Assembly: GCA_033961575.1 (NCBI GenBank)
Contig: CM066737.1
Location: forward strand, 66,608,771-66,672,770
From: Aselliscus stoliczkanus
Taxonomy: Eukaryota > Chordata > Mammalia > Chiroptera > Hipposideridae
Direction of reading: 5' to 3'
Length of the DNA stretch: 64,000 bases
Shown here: positions 12,530-24,182 of the stretch, piece by piece
How positions within the stretch are numbered: the stretch's first letter is position 1
How the letters are laid out: each line of letters begins with the position of its first letter
Position numbers and translations under genes: made by a program
Notes under the pieces: model-generated
Seen by the model: the letters and a program-made list of their open reading frames with translations, nothing else
Told to the model about the DNA's origin: nothing
The model's database searches: none

Positions 12530-14112
12530 CAAAACCCAGGTAAAACCATAAGACTCCTAGACAAAAATATAGGCAATAAGCATTCAGACATTACCCTTAT
12601 TTTTTTACTGATATATCTCCTCAGACAAGGGAAACAAAAGAAAAATAAACAAATGGTACTACATCAAACTGAAATTTTTTCACAGCAAAGGAAACCATCA
12701 ACAAAACAAAAAGACACCCTACTGAATGGGAGAAGATATTTGCCAACAATTCATCTGCTAAGGGGTTAATATCTAAACTTGATAAAAGATTCATACAACT
12801 CAACACCAAAAAAATAAATAATCTAATTTAAAAATGGGCAGAGGACCAGAATAGACATTTCTCCAAAGAGGACAACACATGGCCAATAGACATGTGAAAA
12901 GATGCTCAACATCACTAACCATCAGAGAAGTGCAAATAAAACCCACAATGAGATACCACCTCACTCCTGTCAGAATGGCTATCATCAATAAATCAACAAA
13001 CAAGTGTTTGTGAGGGTGTGAAGAAAAAGAAAACCTCGTGCACTGTTGGTGGGACTGTAAATTTGTGCAGCCACTATGGAATACAGCATGGAGTTTCCTC
13101 AGAAAATTAAAAATAAAACTACCTTATGACTCAACAGTTTCACTCTTGGGTATTTTTCCCAAAAAAATCCAAAACACTAATTCAAAAAAATATATGCACC
13201 CGTATGTTTCCTGCAGCACTATTCACAATAGCCAAGATATAGAAACAACTAAAATGCCCATCAATAGACAGTTGGATAAAGAAATTGTAGTACATATATA
13301 CAATGGAGTAATACTCTGCCATAAAAATAATGAAATCTTACCATTTGGGACAACATGGATGGACCTAAAGGGTATTATGCTAAGTAAAATAAGTCAGACT
13401 GAGAAAGAAAAATACCACATGATCTCACTTATATGTGGAATCTCCAGAACAAAATAAATGAACAAACAAAACAAAAACAGACTCATAAATACAGAGAACA
13501 AACTGATGTTCCTAGATGGGAGGTGGTTTGGGAATGGGTGATAAAGGTGAAGGGATTAGGTAGTAGAAATTAGTAGTCACAAAAGTCATGGGGATATGAA
13601 TTCCAGTGTGGGAAGTATATTCAATAATGTTGTAAAGACTATGTCAGGTGTCAGATGGATACTGAACTTATCAGGCAGATCACTTCATAGATTATATAAA
13701 TGCCTACCCACTGTACTGTACACTAGCAACTAATATAAAATGATATTGAATGCCAACTATTATTAAATATAAATTACAGCAAAACCTTAGATTGTGAGTA
13801 ACATGGTTTGTGAGTGTTCCGCAAGACGAGCAAACATTTCTAATGCATTTTTACTTGGTAAACGAGCAATGTCTTGCAATATGAGTAGTTTGTTTCTGGA
13901 ACGAATTATGCTCGCAAACCAAAGTATTACTGTATTTATAAATATGTCACAGGATGTATAGTACAGCATAGGGAATATAGTTAATGGTATTGACATAACA
14001 TAACTATGTACTATGGCAGATGGGTAGTAGTAGACTTCTTGGTGTTATCACTTTATGAGGGGTATAAATGTCTAATCATTATGTTGTTTTGTATACCTGT
14101 TTTGTATACAAA
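12530..14112 (+). mobile_element. L1 LINE 3' end, plus strand (ORF2 C-terminus and 3'UTR)
   Basis: Begins with KTIRLLDKNIG-type ORF2 codons. It continues through a region that includes a 139-codon open frame at 13038-13457 ([13 protein letters not shown]...[16 protein letters not shown]...PINRQLDKE...WMDLKGIMLSK), the typical ORF2 C-terminal segment with the cysteine-rich part. The 3'UTR runs to the A-rich end near 14112. A 160-base DNA transposon sits in the 3'UTR. The roughly 80 bases between this copy and the opposite L1 (12449-12529) are unassigned. Confidence 0.85.
13775..13934 (+). mobile_element. Small non-autonomous DNA transposon in the L1 3'UTR
   Basis: About 160 bases with imperfect terminal inverted repeats: TACAGCAAAACCTTAGATTG at the left, and a right end that reads TACAGTAATACTTTGGTTTG on the minus strand. 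A second inner pair with AACGAATT / GTTCCGCAAG-like blocks also faces inward. The TTACAG-type ends and TA target suggest a Tc1/mariner-pogo (Tigger-like) MITE. No coding capacity. Confidence 0.65.
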
Positions 14113-14677
14113 AAAAAGAAAGAACTTTTTGATTGGACAATTAAAGGCCAGTCTTATTTTTGAACCTAGATGCAAAAGCTAACAATGAGATATATAGTAT
14201 TCAATGACAATGGACAAGATAATACAGCAGAACCTACACAAAGCAGAATTACATTAGCTACAAAGAAAAATAGAAACAATAATAGCTGATTTTAGTTTAT
14301 CTCTCAAAGTGAAAGACAAGTCAAGTTGATAATATTAAGTAAGAATTTAAGGCTTAACGCAACCAATAAAATAGATTTTATAGATATATAGCAAACAGCG
14401 TGCCCTAGTATAGCAGATATGTTTTCTTCTATAGTACACATAGAATATTTACAAAAATTAACAATGCAATAGGTCAGAAAGAAAATTTTCTTAAATTTCA
14501 CAGAGGCAAAGCAATACAAATAATAGTCTGTGATCACAATTCAATAAAATTAGAAATTTATAACAAAAACAAAAGGTCCCCTGCTATTGAAAATTTATAA
14601 ATGTGTGAATGTAAAAAACTTTTCAGTGATATAGGAAATACAACCTAAAACTTACCTGTTAAAAAAGGATGATCATT
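14113..14677. other. AT-rich intergenic stretch, nothing recognised
   Basis: No gene or repeat named. Open frames are short and motif-free. Confidence 0.4.
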
Positions 14678-14780
14678 GGGCTCGCTGAGTGGTGCTGTCG
14701 TTAAGCGCTGGCTTGGGATGCCAGCGGCCCTGGTTTGGGTCCCACATATGAGGGCCAGTGACACTGCCCTCAAAAAGAAA
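14678..14780 (+). mobile_element. Short tRNA-derived SINE
   Basis: Head diverged to GGGCTCGCTGAGTGGTGC, with AAGCGCTGGC, B-box-like GGTTTGGGTCCC and CACTGCCCTCAAAAAGAAA. Duplication AAAAGGATGATCATTG upstream and AAAAGGATGCTCATTG downstream, one mismatch. Confidence 0.9.
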
Positions 14781-16064
14781 AAGGATGCTCATTGTGTTAG
14801 AAGAATTGAGCTATGTACTTCAAAAGGACACAGACTATTTGGAAGAAAAAATGGAGAAGAGACACTGAACAAATATTAACTGAAAGTGGAAGAGCTATAT
14901 TAATATTGTATTAAATTGAATTGTGACAGAATGTTTTATTAGGAAATATTCACCAGAGAGAGTTCAATTTTAAGCTTATTTGCAGATAATATAAGGTAGA
15001 CTAAAAAAATATATGAAGCAAACCTCAATATTACAAAGAATTTGACAAATCCACAAGTATAAAGATTTTAAAAGATTTGTTTGAGAAATTGATAAATCAA
15101 ACAGATGGAAAATATGTATGAATTTAAAAGATTTTAACATTATTATCATGCTTGATTTAATTGATATATAAGGATCCCTGAACCCACAAATGATGATTCC
15201 ATTAATGTAAATGGCCTTTATTAAATAGTCATGGCCTCTCTTTACCCTTTTCCTCACTCTTCCCAAGGTGAGATCAGTTTGCATCTGATTATTGACTTGG
15301 TGTAAATAACCGAGTAAACATAGTCCAGATCTTTATTTTATTTGCCTTTCAGGTTCTAGCCTGATCCCAGTGGGCATATATTTTCTGCTCCTCTGCCTAC
15401 ACAGGGTAGGACTGCAGTCTTCTATTATTGCTTGATACTGAACGGGTAAGTCTCATTCTGAGGTGCAACATCAGGAAGCTGACTTTGCCCCAGTAATTAG
15501 CCATATTCTCCATATCATTTTTACTATTAACAAAAATCATATTTTATTCCCAAACCTATTTTCTCTTTGTCTTTTAAGGGAAGAATGAACACTATATATT
15601 GGGCCTTCTGAAGACCCCAGTAACAATTAGAGAATATACAATACTTTCAAACAAATATACATTACTAAAATAATTCACTTTGAACAAGGTCTCAAAGTCC
15701 AAATTTGCTATAAGGAAAATATTATTCTCTAACTATAATGGAACTACAGTTATTTTTTAAATCCCCCTTATACATCTGGAAGTAAGAAAACACAGATTCA
15801 TCAATACTGCCTTGTTAACAAAAAAGCCCATCTTATACTGACATATCAAAGAAAAGTGGGAACAGGATGATGCTATTATACATGGCCAATAAAAATAAGC
15901 TAATTATCATTCTTCAAAAAAAAAAAAGAAAACAGATTTGATGTATTTTATAGGTCATAAAAGAAATCACAGTGCACATTAGAAAAATAGGTAGAAATAA
16001 TGTCAAAAATATATCACTCCTGGTGGAAGGTAACTAAGGCAGCATATAAGAGGATTTATAGCTT
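14781..16064. other. Intergenic stretch, nothing recognised
   Basis: AT-rich and without named repeats. A minus-strand frame at 14976-15284 (102 codons) has no recognisable domain and I treat it as chance. Confidence 0.4.
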
Positions 16065-16740
16065 TACATTTTTTTCTGTTTTGTTTGTTCACTTATTTTG
16101 TTCTTTAGATTCCACATATAAGTTAGGTCATATGGTATGGTATTTGTCATTCTCAATCTGACTTATTGCACTTACTGTAACACCCTCTAGGTCCATCCAT
16201 GTTGTCACAAAAAGTAAGATTTCATTGTTTTTTTATGACAGAATAATACTCCATTGTTTATATGTACCACAATTTTCTTATCCAACCTTCTGTGGCTGGG
16301 CACTTGGGTTTCTTCCATATTTTGACTACTGTAAATGGCACTGCAATGAACATAGGGGTATGTATATCTTTTCAAATTAATGTTTTGAATTTCCTTGGAT
16401 AAATATCCAAAAGTGGAATTGCTGGGTCATAAAGTAGTTCTATTTTTAATTTTTTGAGAAATGTCCAAACCATTTTCCATAGTGGCTACATTAATTTGCA
16501 GTCCTACCAACAGTGCACAAGAGTTTCCTTTTCTCTGCGTCCTCATCAACACTTGTTTTTTTTTGTTTGTTTGTTTTTTGAGGGCAGTGTCACTAGTACT
16601 CATATGTGCAACCCGAACCGGGGCCGCTGGCTTCCCAAGCCAGCACTTAATCACCATGCCACTCGGCCAGCCCTGTTTTTTGTTTTCTTGATGATAGCTA
16701 ATCTGACAGGTATGAGATGATATCTCATTGTGGTACTAAT
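16065..16740 (-). mobile_element. L1 fragment (3' ORF2 region), reverse
   Basis: Minus-strand copy of the ORF2 C-terminal region. Plus-strand landmarks are GTTCTTTAGATTCCACATATAA, TCCATCCATGTTG, ATACTCCATTG and GAAATGTCCAAACCATTTTCC. It is split by a short SINE at 16553-16673, after which it ends at the GATGATAGCTAATCTGACAG block. Confidence 0.85.
16553..16673 (-). mobile_element. Short tRNA-derived SINE, minus strand
   Basis: T-rich start, GAGGGCAGTGTCACTAGTACTC, CCGCTGGCTTCCCAAGCCAGC and ACTCGGCCAGCCC. Short form, inserted in the L1 fragment. Confidence 0.9.
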
Positions 16741-19382
16741 TTTTATATTATAAAAAGGAAGATAACTTGAAAACAAATTATTTAATTGTTCAATTCAAGA
16801 AATTAGAAATAAGACAACTGAGTAAACCTAAGTAAAAAAAGAAAGAGAATCATACAAGAAAATAAATTAACAGAATAAATTAAAATATAATAGATCGAAT
16901 TAACAAATCTATATGTTGGTGCTTTAGAAAGGCAAAATAGCTAAGCCCCTCACAATATTAATTATGAAATATATAGAACTGATATAAATAGTATTAACAA
17001 AGCAAAATGTATGCAAATATGTATAAATAGATATTTTTAAAAAATAAGATAGTACTATGCATGACCTTATTCAAGCATTGTCATAAATAGTTATATGAAT
17101 GTGTAGCTTGATTCACACATTTCTAGAGGAATCACATCTTTAGAAAGTTAATTTGTCAAGGAATAATTTTGCCCATATCCCTCCACGACAATCAGTTTCC
17201 AGATCTGAAACAGATTTTCTAAAGTTCTCAAATTTGAGTCAATTACTAAATTCCAAAATCTTCATTGTTTTTTAAATATTTGAAAATAGTCTAACATTGT
17301 TCAGTTCACCCAAGTCAATTGATATTAATAATGTTACTGTAAAATGGCAAATGGAAGTTACTGAACTATAGCATAAAACTATAAATGATGATTGTGTTGC
17401 CTTAAAAACAAAAACTATAGTGCAAAGGTTTTATCCATGGTTGTAAATGTCTATGCTCATGGGCAGTGTTTTCTGTTGCAAAACAAGAGTAAAACCAAAT
17501 ATTGTCCCTAGATAAATAATTCAATTTTGAATTTCATAATATACATTATGATGTGAAATTTAAAATGTCAGGTTTTTAGTTTCAAATCAAAATTAATAAA
17601 TATTCCCATTTCAAACGAATATGTCTTAATTTAAACATCTTAATCTTCAATATCAAACATTTTTGCCTTATAATACATGAGTGAAAAAAAGTTTCTGGCA
17701 GTTGATTAAAAAAAAATTAGACCCAACTAGTGCACTTTTGTTAATCTTTGTTGTTCTCTTTCCACCTGGAGTTTTAAATCATGAAAAGCCTCTTTAGGCT
17801 AAGTTAATCATGTTTTGTGGGCAAATGGTATTTGACCAATTAATTGTTAAAATAAAAAAGACTTAACTCTTTTTTACTCTAAGAGTACCAAGAGAATCGT
17901 ATTAATCTGTTTTCCTATTGAAATATTGTATGAAAGTAGAATTCATATTTGCCAAATCTGGAATGGCCATTCAAAACAAACAAAGAAAATACATTAAGGC
18001 CACTGAATGTAAATATTCAAAATATAATTGTCTTAGGGTAGGTTCCCTAAAAGCAGACCCTGAAATGGGAGATTCTTCTTTTTTAAAGGAATGTATGCAA
18101 AGGTAGTGAGGGAGACAGGATAGGGAAGGAAAAGGGGCTGTGCAAAGGTGTTGTTTTAAATGAAGTCTCCCTTCAATCTGATCACGTGGGGAGATCTGGA
18201 ATGCAAGGATCACCTCAGTGTCATCCCACCCACCTTGAGGCAAAGGAGTGAAACTTTCCTAGGCCTGTACTATCAACTGAGAGCTGGCCTGGGTGGAGGC
18301 ATCTCCACTGGAACAAGCTCCAATTTTTCAAACGCAATCTTTCAAAGGTTTTAGGTAAGAGCTGTTGGCACAGGAAGCAGATGGTAAAAGGGATTCCCAG
18401 GCCATCAACAAAGTCTGTTACAAAAGCTAAAGATAATTCAGGAAAGAGAAAATATATGGAAAAAGTGTTTAACTTTACAAGAAAAGAAAAAATGGGAAAT
18501 AAAATGAGAATACAGTATCTCCACTTTTTACCAATTACCTTAGCATACATTTAAAAATGATAATTTGCATTACTGGAATGTGGCAAACCAGGTGCAGTCA
18601 TACATTGCTGAAATCATAAATTATTCATAACATTTTGGAACAATACGTATTGAGAACCTTAAAATGTTTAAAACTTTCAACCTAAAAGTTCCATTTTTGT
18701 TATTATTGACCTTAACCAATAATCTAAAATATAGAAAAATAATGTGCATGTGGTTGTTCAACAGTATTACTTACAATAATATAAAATGGAAAGTGAATTA
18801 AGTCTTTAACAATAACAATGGAAGCACTAAATAAATGTTTTGTACATTTACTGTGTAGACTATTTTTAACCATTAAAAATACATTTGTGTAGATTAAATT
18901 GCAAAATGGAATGGTGCTTATAACCCAAAGTGAAGTGAAAAACAACATATGAAATTGCAATTGCACTTTATTTTCCAAAATATAAGTGGCTATATGTAGG
19001 TTATTTATTATGGGTGATCCATTTTTATATATGAAATTCTCTGTAATGAGTGATCCATTTTTGTATATGAAATTCTCTGTAATGTAAATCTAGTTTTTAT
19101 GGTTTAAATAAATTTATCTTAAAATGAACAGGAATTATCTTTCAAAAATGAAATAGGGTTCTTAGATGTTTAATTCCCTGCACCTTTCAGTGAGAGATTA
19201 AAGATTTATTCATAAATCCTTTTCAAAATTTGTTGTTGAAACCAGCTCTTTTGTAAGTACGGTGCTGAGTGATAATGAGAAACAAAGTCCTTTCTAGGTC
19301 TAATCTAGCACTTTAGGAATTCTCACTGCTCTAAATGTTCACATTACTCTTTTAGAATCCTTTCATTCATTTAACTATTCAA
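16741..19382. other. Long AT-rich interval without recognised genes or elements
   Basis: Over 2.6 kb with no named repeat apart from a small tandem duplication at 19014-19085. The frames near 17918 and 18221-18550 are short and carry no domain signature. It may contain old repeats that are too diverged to read by eye. Confidence 0.4.
19014..19085 (+). repeat. 36-base tandem duplication
   Basis: Two adjacent 36-base units beginning GTGATCCATTTTT and ending CTCTGTAATG(A/T), differing at about two positions. Units at 19014-19049 and 19050-19085. Confidence 0.9.
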
Positions 19383-19487
19383 AACCACATTTAATATAAA
19401 ACTGAAAGCAACAAAAGAACAAGACAAACAAACAAGCAAAAACTCACAGACATACACAACAGTTTAGTGGTTACCAGTGGGTAACGG
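19383..19487 (+). mobile_element. L1 3'UTR, left part
   Basis: AATATAAAACTGAAAGCAAC...GTTTAGTGGTTACCAGTGGG matches the L1 3' region at 175-270. It is interrupted by the LTR that follows. Confidence 0.8.
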
Positions 19488-19985
19488 TGTAAAGGTGACA
19501 GTTTATTTTTTCAAGATTTAACAATTTAGTTTCTTTTCCTTTATTCCTTTCCTTCTTACCTGATTCAATAACTGTGTTTTCTTGAAGCTACATGCAGACC
19601 TCATTAATCTGATTAATTGCCAGAATGCTGACTTGAAACAAACAGATTCAGCCCTCAGACATCTGGACACCGGCAACTGGACTGCAATTCTGGATTGCAA
19701 TTTTCCATCAGATGACATATGTATCACCTCTATGAAATAAACATTGTGGAATAAACCAGACCCCAGGAGACGGTCTCCTGGATTTCAGCACTAAGGAGTC
19801 ACATGACTAACTCCCTCTTTCCTTTGATCTGCCCCTTCTTGTGTACCTATAAAACCTCTTGACCAATCTAGGTAAGGAAAAGGTGGACTCTGTGATGATA
19901 GTCCACCATCTTCCAGGAATGCTGCCATTTTGAATAAACCTACTTTTGTCTCCACCAGACCTTGTCCCTTAATCACTGGTTCACA
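19488..19985 (+). mobile_element. LTR inserted in an L1 tail
   Basis: The segment between two collinear L1 3'UTR pieces has a TATA-like TATAAAACC near 19850 and AATAAA near 19935, a plausible U3-R order on the plus strand. It ends around TGGTTCACA. TG...CA limits are approximate and I see no clean duplication. It contains a short plus-strand open stretch near 19590-19735 that I cannot assign. Class unknown. Confidence 0.55.
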
Positions 19986-20128
19986 AGTTTGGTAAACAGG
20001 GGAGAGTGGGGGAGGTAGAATAGGATAAAGGATGTCAAATATATAGTGATGGAAGGAGATTTGACATTGGGTGGTGAACATGCAGTGCAACATATTGATG
20101 ATGTATTATAGAATTGTACACCTGAAAA
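19986..20128 (+). mobile_element. L1 3'UTR, right part with tail
   Basis: Continues the L1 3'UTR from 19487: GGAGAGTGGGGGAGG, then GGTGGTGAACATGCAG, TAGAATTGTACACCTG and an A-rich end. Confidence 0.8.
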
Positions 20129-20849
20129 AAAAACAAAAAACAACTTCTACGGGTCTGCTGTATACAACACATTATGCTTACTTAGAAATATAAAGAAAAA
20201 TAAGAGAGACTTTACCTGTGAGGAACTCATAGATCAGTGGAAGTTAAACAACTAAAATGGGTGAATTGCTAGAATAGAAATAGGATTAAGTATTACTGGA
20301 ACAAAGGGAAAAGAGCAAGGATACTCACATACCGTGTTTTGGAATATCTGCAATTCTGTTATCCACTGTGTCTATCATTGCATGTTTCTGGCACAGCAGT
20401 TCTTTAGGGTGACTTTCACTTGGTAGTTCTCTGAGAGTATGACTCAGTAAATGGGTTTTGTAACCTGAGAATATTCTATTTTTTCTGATAAAGATACTGT
20501 TAGATTAATATCAATGAAAGACTGCAAACAAACAAAAAACACCTATATATCAGGTAGAGTTTTTTGTTTATAAGTAATAAGAAACTCAATTCAAAATGAC
20601 ATTGAAAACTAAATGTTATATATGGGGTTAGAGATAAGATGGGTTGCAGGGTTGGTTAGATCTAGAGATTTGTGATACCATCAGGATTGCAGCCAGGATT
20701 TTTCTATAATTCTCTTGACTTGGTCCTTTCTCTTATATTGGCTTTATTTTCAGGCTCGCTACTCTCATTGTAACTGGGTGGTTGAAAGCAGCTCCCAGAT
20801 CTGTATGCCTTCTTATTCTCAACAGGTGGAAAAGAGAGGAGCATCTCTC
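20129..20849. other. Intergenic stretch, nothing recognised
   Basis: No repeat or gene named. Confidence 0.4.
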
Positions 20850-22156
20850 CTCCAAATATTGAACATAGGAGTTCACAAACTTGCCACTATGCGCTTACAT
20901 TGGCAGCACTGTACAAACAGCTTGGTAAGGTTCATAACCTTGGTATATCAGTGTCTCACAGGTGTGTTTGTGTCAACATGTGGTGGTGTCTTGCTGAGTG
21001 TTGTTCATTTTTGTTGTGTGTTTTTGTGTGTCATCGCAAAAATGTCTGAGCTTGAGTTAGAGCAATGAACAAACATTAAATTTCTTGTTAAATTTGGCAA
21101 GAGTGGAAGTGAAATCAGGGACATGTTGGGCCAAGTTAATGGGGACATGCCATGAAGAAAATTGCAGTGTACAAATGGGTTAAACATTTTTCTGAGGGGA
21201 GACAATGCGTCATTGAAGAAGAGAGGTCAGGGCAGCCAGTAACAAGCAGTAATGATAAAAAAACATTGCAAAAATTCATTGAATTATGCATCAAAATCAT
21301 TCAAAACTGTCAGCTGACTGTGAGAAGCATAGCAGACCAAGTAAACATCAATAGAGAAACAGGAAAATCTTGGCATGAGAAAGGTGTGTGCAAAAATGAT
21401 CCTGAAGGAGCTCACCAATGAACAAAAGCAAAGGAGAGTCGAAATTTGCCAAGATTTTCTGGGGAGGCAACACAATGTTTTGAGCCATATTATTACTGGT
21501 GATGAAACATGGTTGTACCAATAGACCCTGAAACAAAGCATCAAATTGCAGAATGGAAGTCAGCCAATTCTCTACAACCAAAATGTTCCAGCAGTCCAAA
21601 TCAAGAGTCAAAATGATATTCCTAGACTTTTTTGATATCAGAGGGGTTATTCATTATGAATTTGTACCAACTGGACAGATAGTTAACCACGTTGACTGTT
21701 TGGAATTGCTGTAAAGGCTGCATGAACAAGTTAGAAGAAAACAACCTGAACTTTTTGCCAACAATTCATGGCTTTTGCATCATGACAATGCACCAACTCA
21801 CATAGCACTGTCTGTGAGGGAGCTTTTAGCCAGAAAACAAATAACTGCATTGGAACACTCTCCCTACTCACCTTATCTGGCTTCCAATGACTTCTTTCTT
21901 TACCCAAAGGTAAAGGAAATCTTGAAAGGAAGATATTTTGATGACATTCAGGACACCAAGGGTAATACAACAACAGCTCTGAGGGCCATTCTAGAAAAAG
22001 AGTTCCAAAATTGCTTTGAAAGGTGGACTCGGAGCTATTGTCAGTGCATAGCTTCTCAAGGGAAGTACTTCAATGATGACCATAGTGATATTCAGCAATG
22101 AGGTATGTATCACTTTTTATAGGATGAGTTCACGAATACAATTGTCAGGCCTCGTA
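20850..22156 (+). mobile_element. Mariner DNA transposon, nearly full length, inactive
   Basis: About 1.3 kb Tc1/mariner element. The right end, read on the minus strand, is TACGAGGCCTGACAATTG, a terminal repeat with a TA target. The left end is degraded; the matching inner TIR block AGTTCACAAACTTG starts near 20872. Transposase pieces run from the Met at 21042 to the stop near 22100. Inactive copy. Confidence 0.88.
21042..22101 (+). pseudogene. Mariner transposase (DD34D) pseudogene
   Basis: Would cut and paste the element at TA dinucleotides. Visible parts: an N-terminal DNA-binding HTH region (KFGKSGSEIRDMLG then KKIAVYKWVKHFSEGR, 21080-21195), a linker with RSGQPVTS, the first catalytic Asp in ITGDETWLY (about 21497-21523), the second in HHDNAPTH (21778-21801) and the third in YLASNDFFLYP (about 21870-21905). 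I count 34 residues between the second and third, the mariner DD34D spacing. The frame is broken: a stop follows eight codons after the first Met, with further stops and shifts at about 21420-21520 and 21520-21775. The SPxL-A-CD-type motif has Asn instead of Cys before the third Asp. A 108-codon C-terminal piece remains open. Confidence 0.88.
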
Positions 22157-22245
22157 AGTCCTGGACTTCCCTTTGATAAGACTTTCTCAGTTGTGTGCTC
22201 CCACTGAACAAATATCATTAGCAAAGTGAATGATTTAAAATATGC

Positions 22246-22300
22246 AATGAAAAACATAGAAAAAATACATCATGACTTTTCCAACAATTCAATATATATC
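22246..22300 (+). mobile_element. Remnant half of a palindromic mariner MITE
   Basis: GAAAAACATAGAAAAAATAC then CATGACTTTTCCAACAATTCAATATAT mirrors the right half of the intact MITE at 22584-22672. Only one arm is visible. Confidence 0.6.
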
Positions 22301-22583
22301 AGTGTCCATTTCTGGGAATGTGTGTAGGATTAATCCCCCTAAATCAAATAGCTGTGACAAAATAAAAGGGATAAAATGCATGTTAAGGTGGCAACCAGTT
22401 TGCCCAATAAAAACCGACATAGTAGCTGATACAGACTAAGTGTTCAATAAATATTTATTTTACTTTATTTAATTTCCCTTACATATCTAATCCTTTCAAA
22501 ACTAAGGAGGGAAAAAAACCCACACATTCAAGTGTTTTATGCCAGAAAAAATGATCTTCAAAGGGAATAAAATCCTTTATAAT
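22301..22583. other. Spacer, nothing recognised
   Basis: AT-rich; no element named. Confidence 0.4.
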
Positions 22584-22672
22584 TATATTGGGTTGTCGGA
22601 AAAGTCATGACATATTTTTTCTATGGTTTTGGTTGCAAAAATGCATTATGACTTTCCCGACAACCCAATATA
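22584..22672. mobile_element. 89-base palindromic mariner MITE
   Basis: TATATTGGGTTGTCGGAAAA at the left is the reverse complement of the right end, bar one internal base. Inverted repeats of about 28 bases face each other around a centre containing GGTTTTGGTTGCAAAAATGC. TATA flanks fit TA targeting. It is a different family from the mariner 0.5 kb upstream, judged by the unrelated ends. Confidence 0.92.
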
Positions 22673-23866
22673 ATGGCACATAAAAGCAAATTATGGTTAA
22701 AATTCTGTGACTTACTTTATAAATCTAGTGTTCTTGTTTTCTGATGTCAATGCATTTCAAGTGTAGGAGAAAACAATTCAGAAGACATGTAGGAAAAGGG
22801 AGGTGGCATGGCATTTCCCAAATGGAACATATTTTTAGTCTCTGCTATCCACAAGTGTGGAAGTCTATTTCTGAGTAGGATTTTTCAATTTCCTTTTCAA
22901 TCTGTGCACTTAACCAATACTTTTTCTCCTTACTGCATCAAATTGAAATTTGACATATTGAAGTCCCTGTGTTACATTTTTAATATTATCTCATGGTCAA
23001 TAGAGTCAAGTGAACTCTGATGCACCATACAAATGCCTGGCAACTGTTATATGTAAGAATGCTTTGTAATACTGTATCATTACTCAATATCCATTATCGT
23101 GGAGTTTCCAGCTATTTACTCTTGAAATCATTAAGAAAAGAGTAGTCATTAGTTAGATTGTACTTTTATTTTCTTGATATAATTGCTTGAATGTGTCACT
23201 TATGATTTGCTTAAGGGTAAAATCAAATGAAGAAATTTTTTTCACTTTTCCTGATGACCCAAGTCTGAAAACCTCAAGTCTATGCAAATGCAGTATTTAT
23301 AACAAATTATTTTAGGCAAGCACCTTCTCAAGAAGATGCAATGAATTTCAGCCTTAGGAATTTTGAGCTATTAGGAAGTCTGGCATAGCACTAATAAAAT
23401 ACAAACACTTATAGTCAAATCTCCTTTCTGATGCTGCTAAATGGGAACTTACAGCTTAACATAATAGGCAATTTAGCATATAAATGTGTCCTATAAAAGC
23501 AAGATGTTGGCAGTTCAAAACAATAAATGTTAACCTCAGGGCAGGCTGTTACTGAGGTGTTAAAGGCCCCTGAAACTTTAATGAACTTGTTTATACCAAG
23601 AATTTCCTACACTTAGTGTCTTGCCTGAATTCACCCACTTCAGTGCTCATGCTCAATACAGAAGGAGACATTCAAAAAGTTAGACCAAAAGTTAACTGAG
23701 TTTTTATTGAATTCTTTTGGCACAAGTTTTAATTCAACCCTTTCCCTTAACTTTTATGTTTGCATCTGTCATCCATTCTGATAACTCTCTAAGTACATTC
23801 TAGTATCAGTCTATTCCCCAGGACCAAAAGGAATGAACTTGGAGAGCCATTTTCAGTGAAAGTGTT
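22673..23866. other. Intergenic stretch, nothing recognised
   Basis: No gene or repeat named. Confidence 0.4.
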
Positions 23867-24169
23867 ATGTTGCAGGATACTCGGACAGAGAAACGGGACA
23901 CCAAGGGTCAGAATGGGAAGCAGCATTTATTGATGTCAGCACCGGCTCAGTGGATTCATATCCAGAGGCTGAGCCCCAATCTGGACAGGACTTGGAGCTA
24001 TATACCCTGAGGTGTCCTGGTTAGCAGCTAGGATTCCGTATTAGGGCATGTGGCATCATGTTAGTTTCTGACTGATTCCCCGGTGAGGTAGGAATTAGGA
24101 AATGTTAAACACAGAAGTCTTGGTGGCCATGTGGTCCAGGAAAACCTTTGTCTAGGGCTCCCTGCCACA
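23867..24169 (-). repeat. 3' LTR of the minus-strand provirus
   Basis: Read on the minus strand: TGTGGCAGGGAGCCC start, TATA-like GGTATATAGCTC (plus position about 23998-24008), AATAAA in ATCAATAAATGCTG (about 23930), and a GCAACA end. Outer edge uncertain by 2-4 bases. Confidence 0.9.
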
Positions 24170-24182
24170 TTTCCCCCTTGAT
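24170..24182 (-). promoter_or_regulatory. Polypurine tract
   Basis: Minus-strand CAAGGGGGAAA lies immediately upstream of the 3' LTR, the expected plus-strand primer for reverse transcription. Confidence 0.8.

Noticed and set aside
18090..18420. A GC-richer segment that looked like an exon
   Set aside because: No open frame with splice signals and no recognised domain; overlapping short frames on both strands only.
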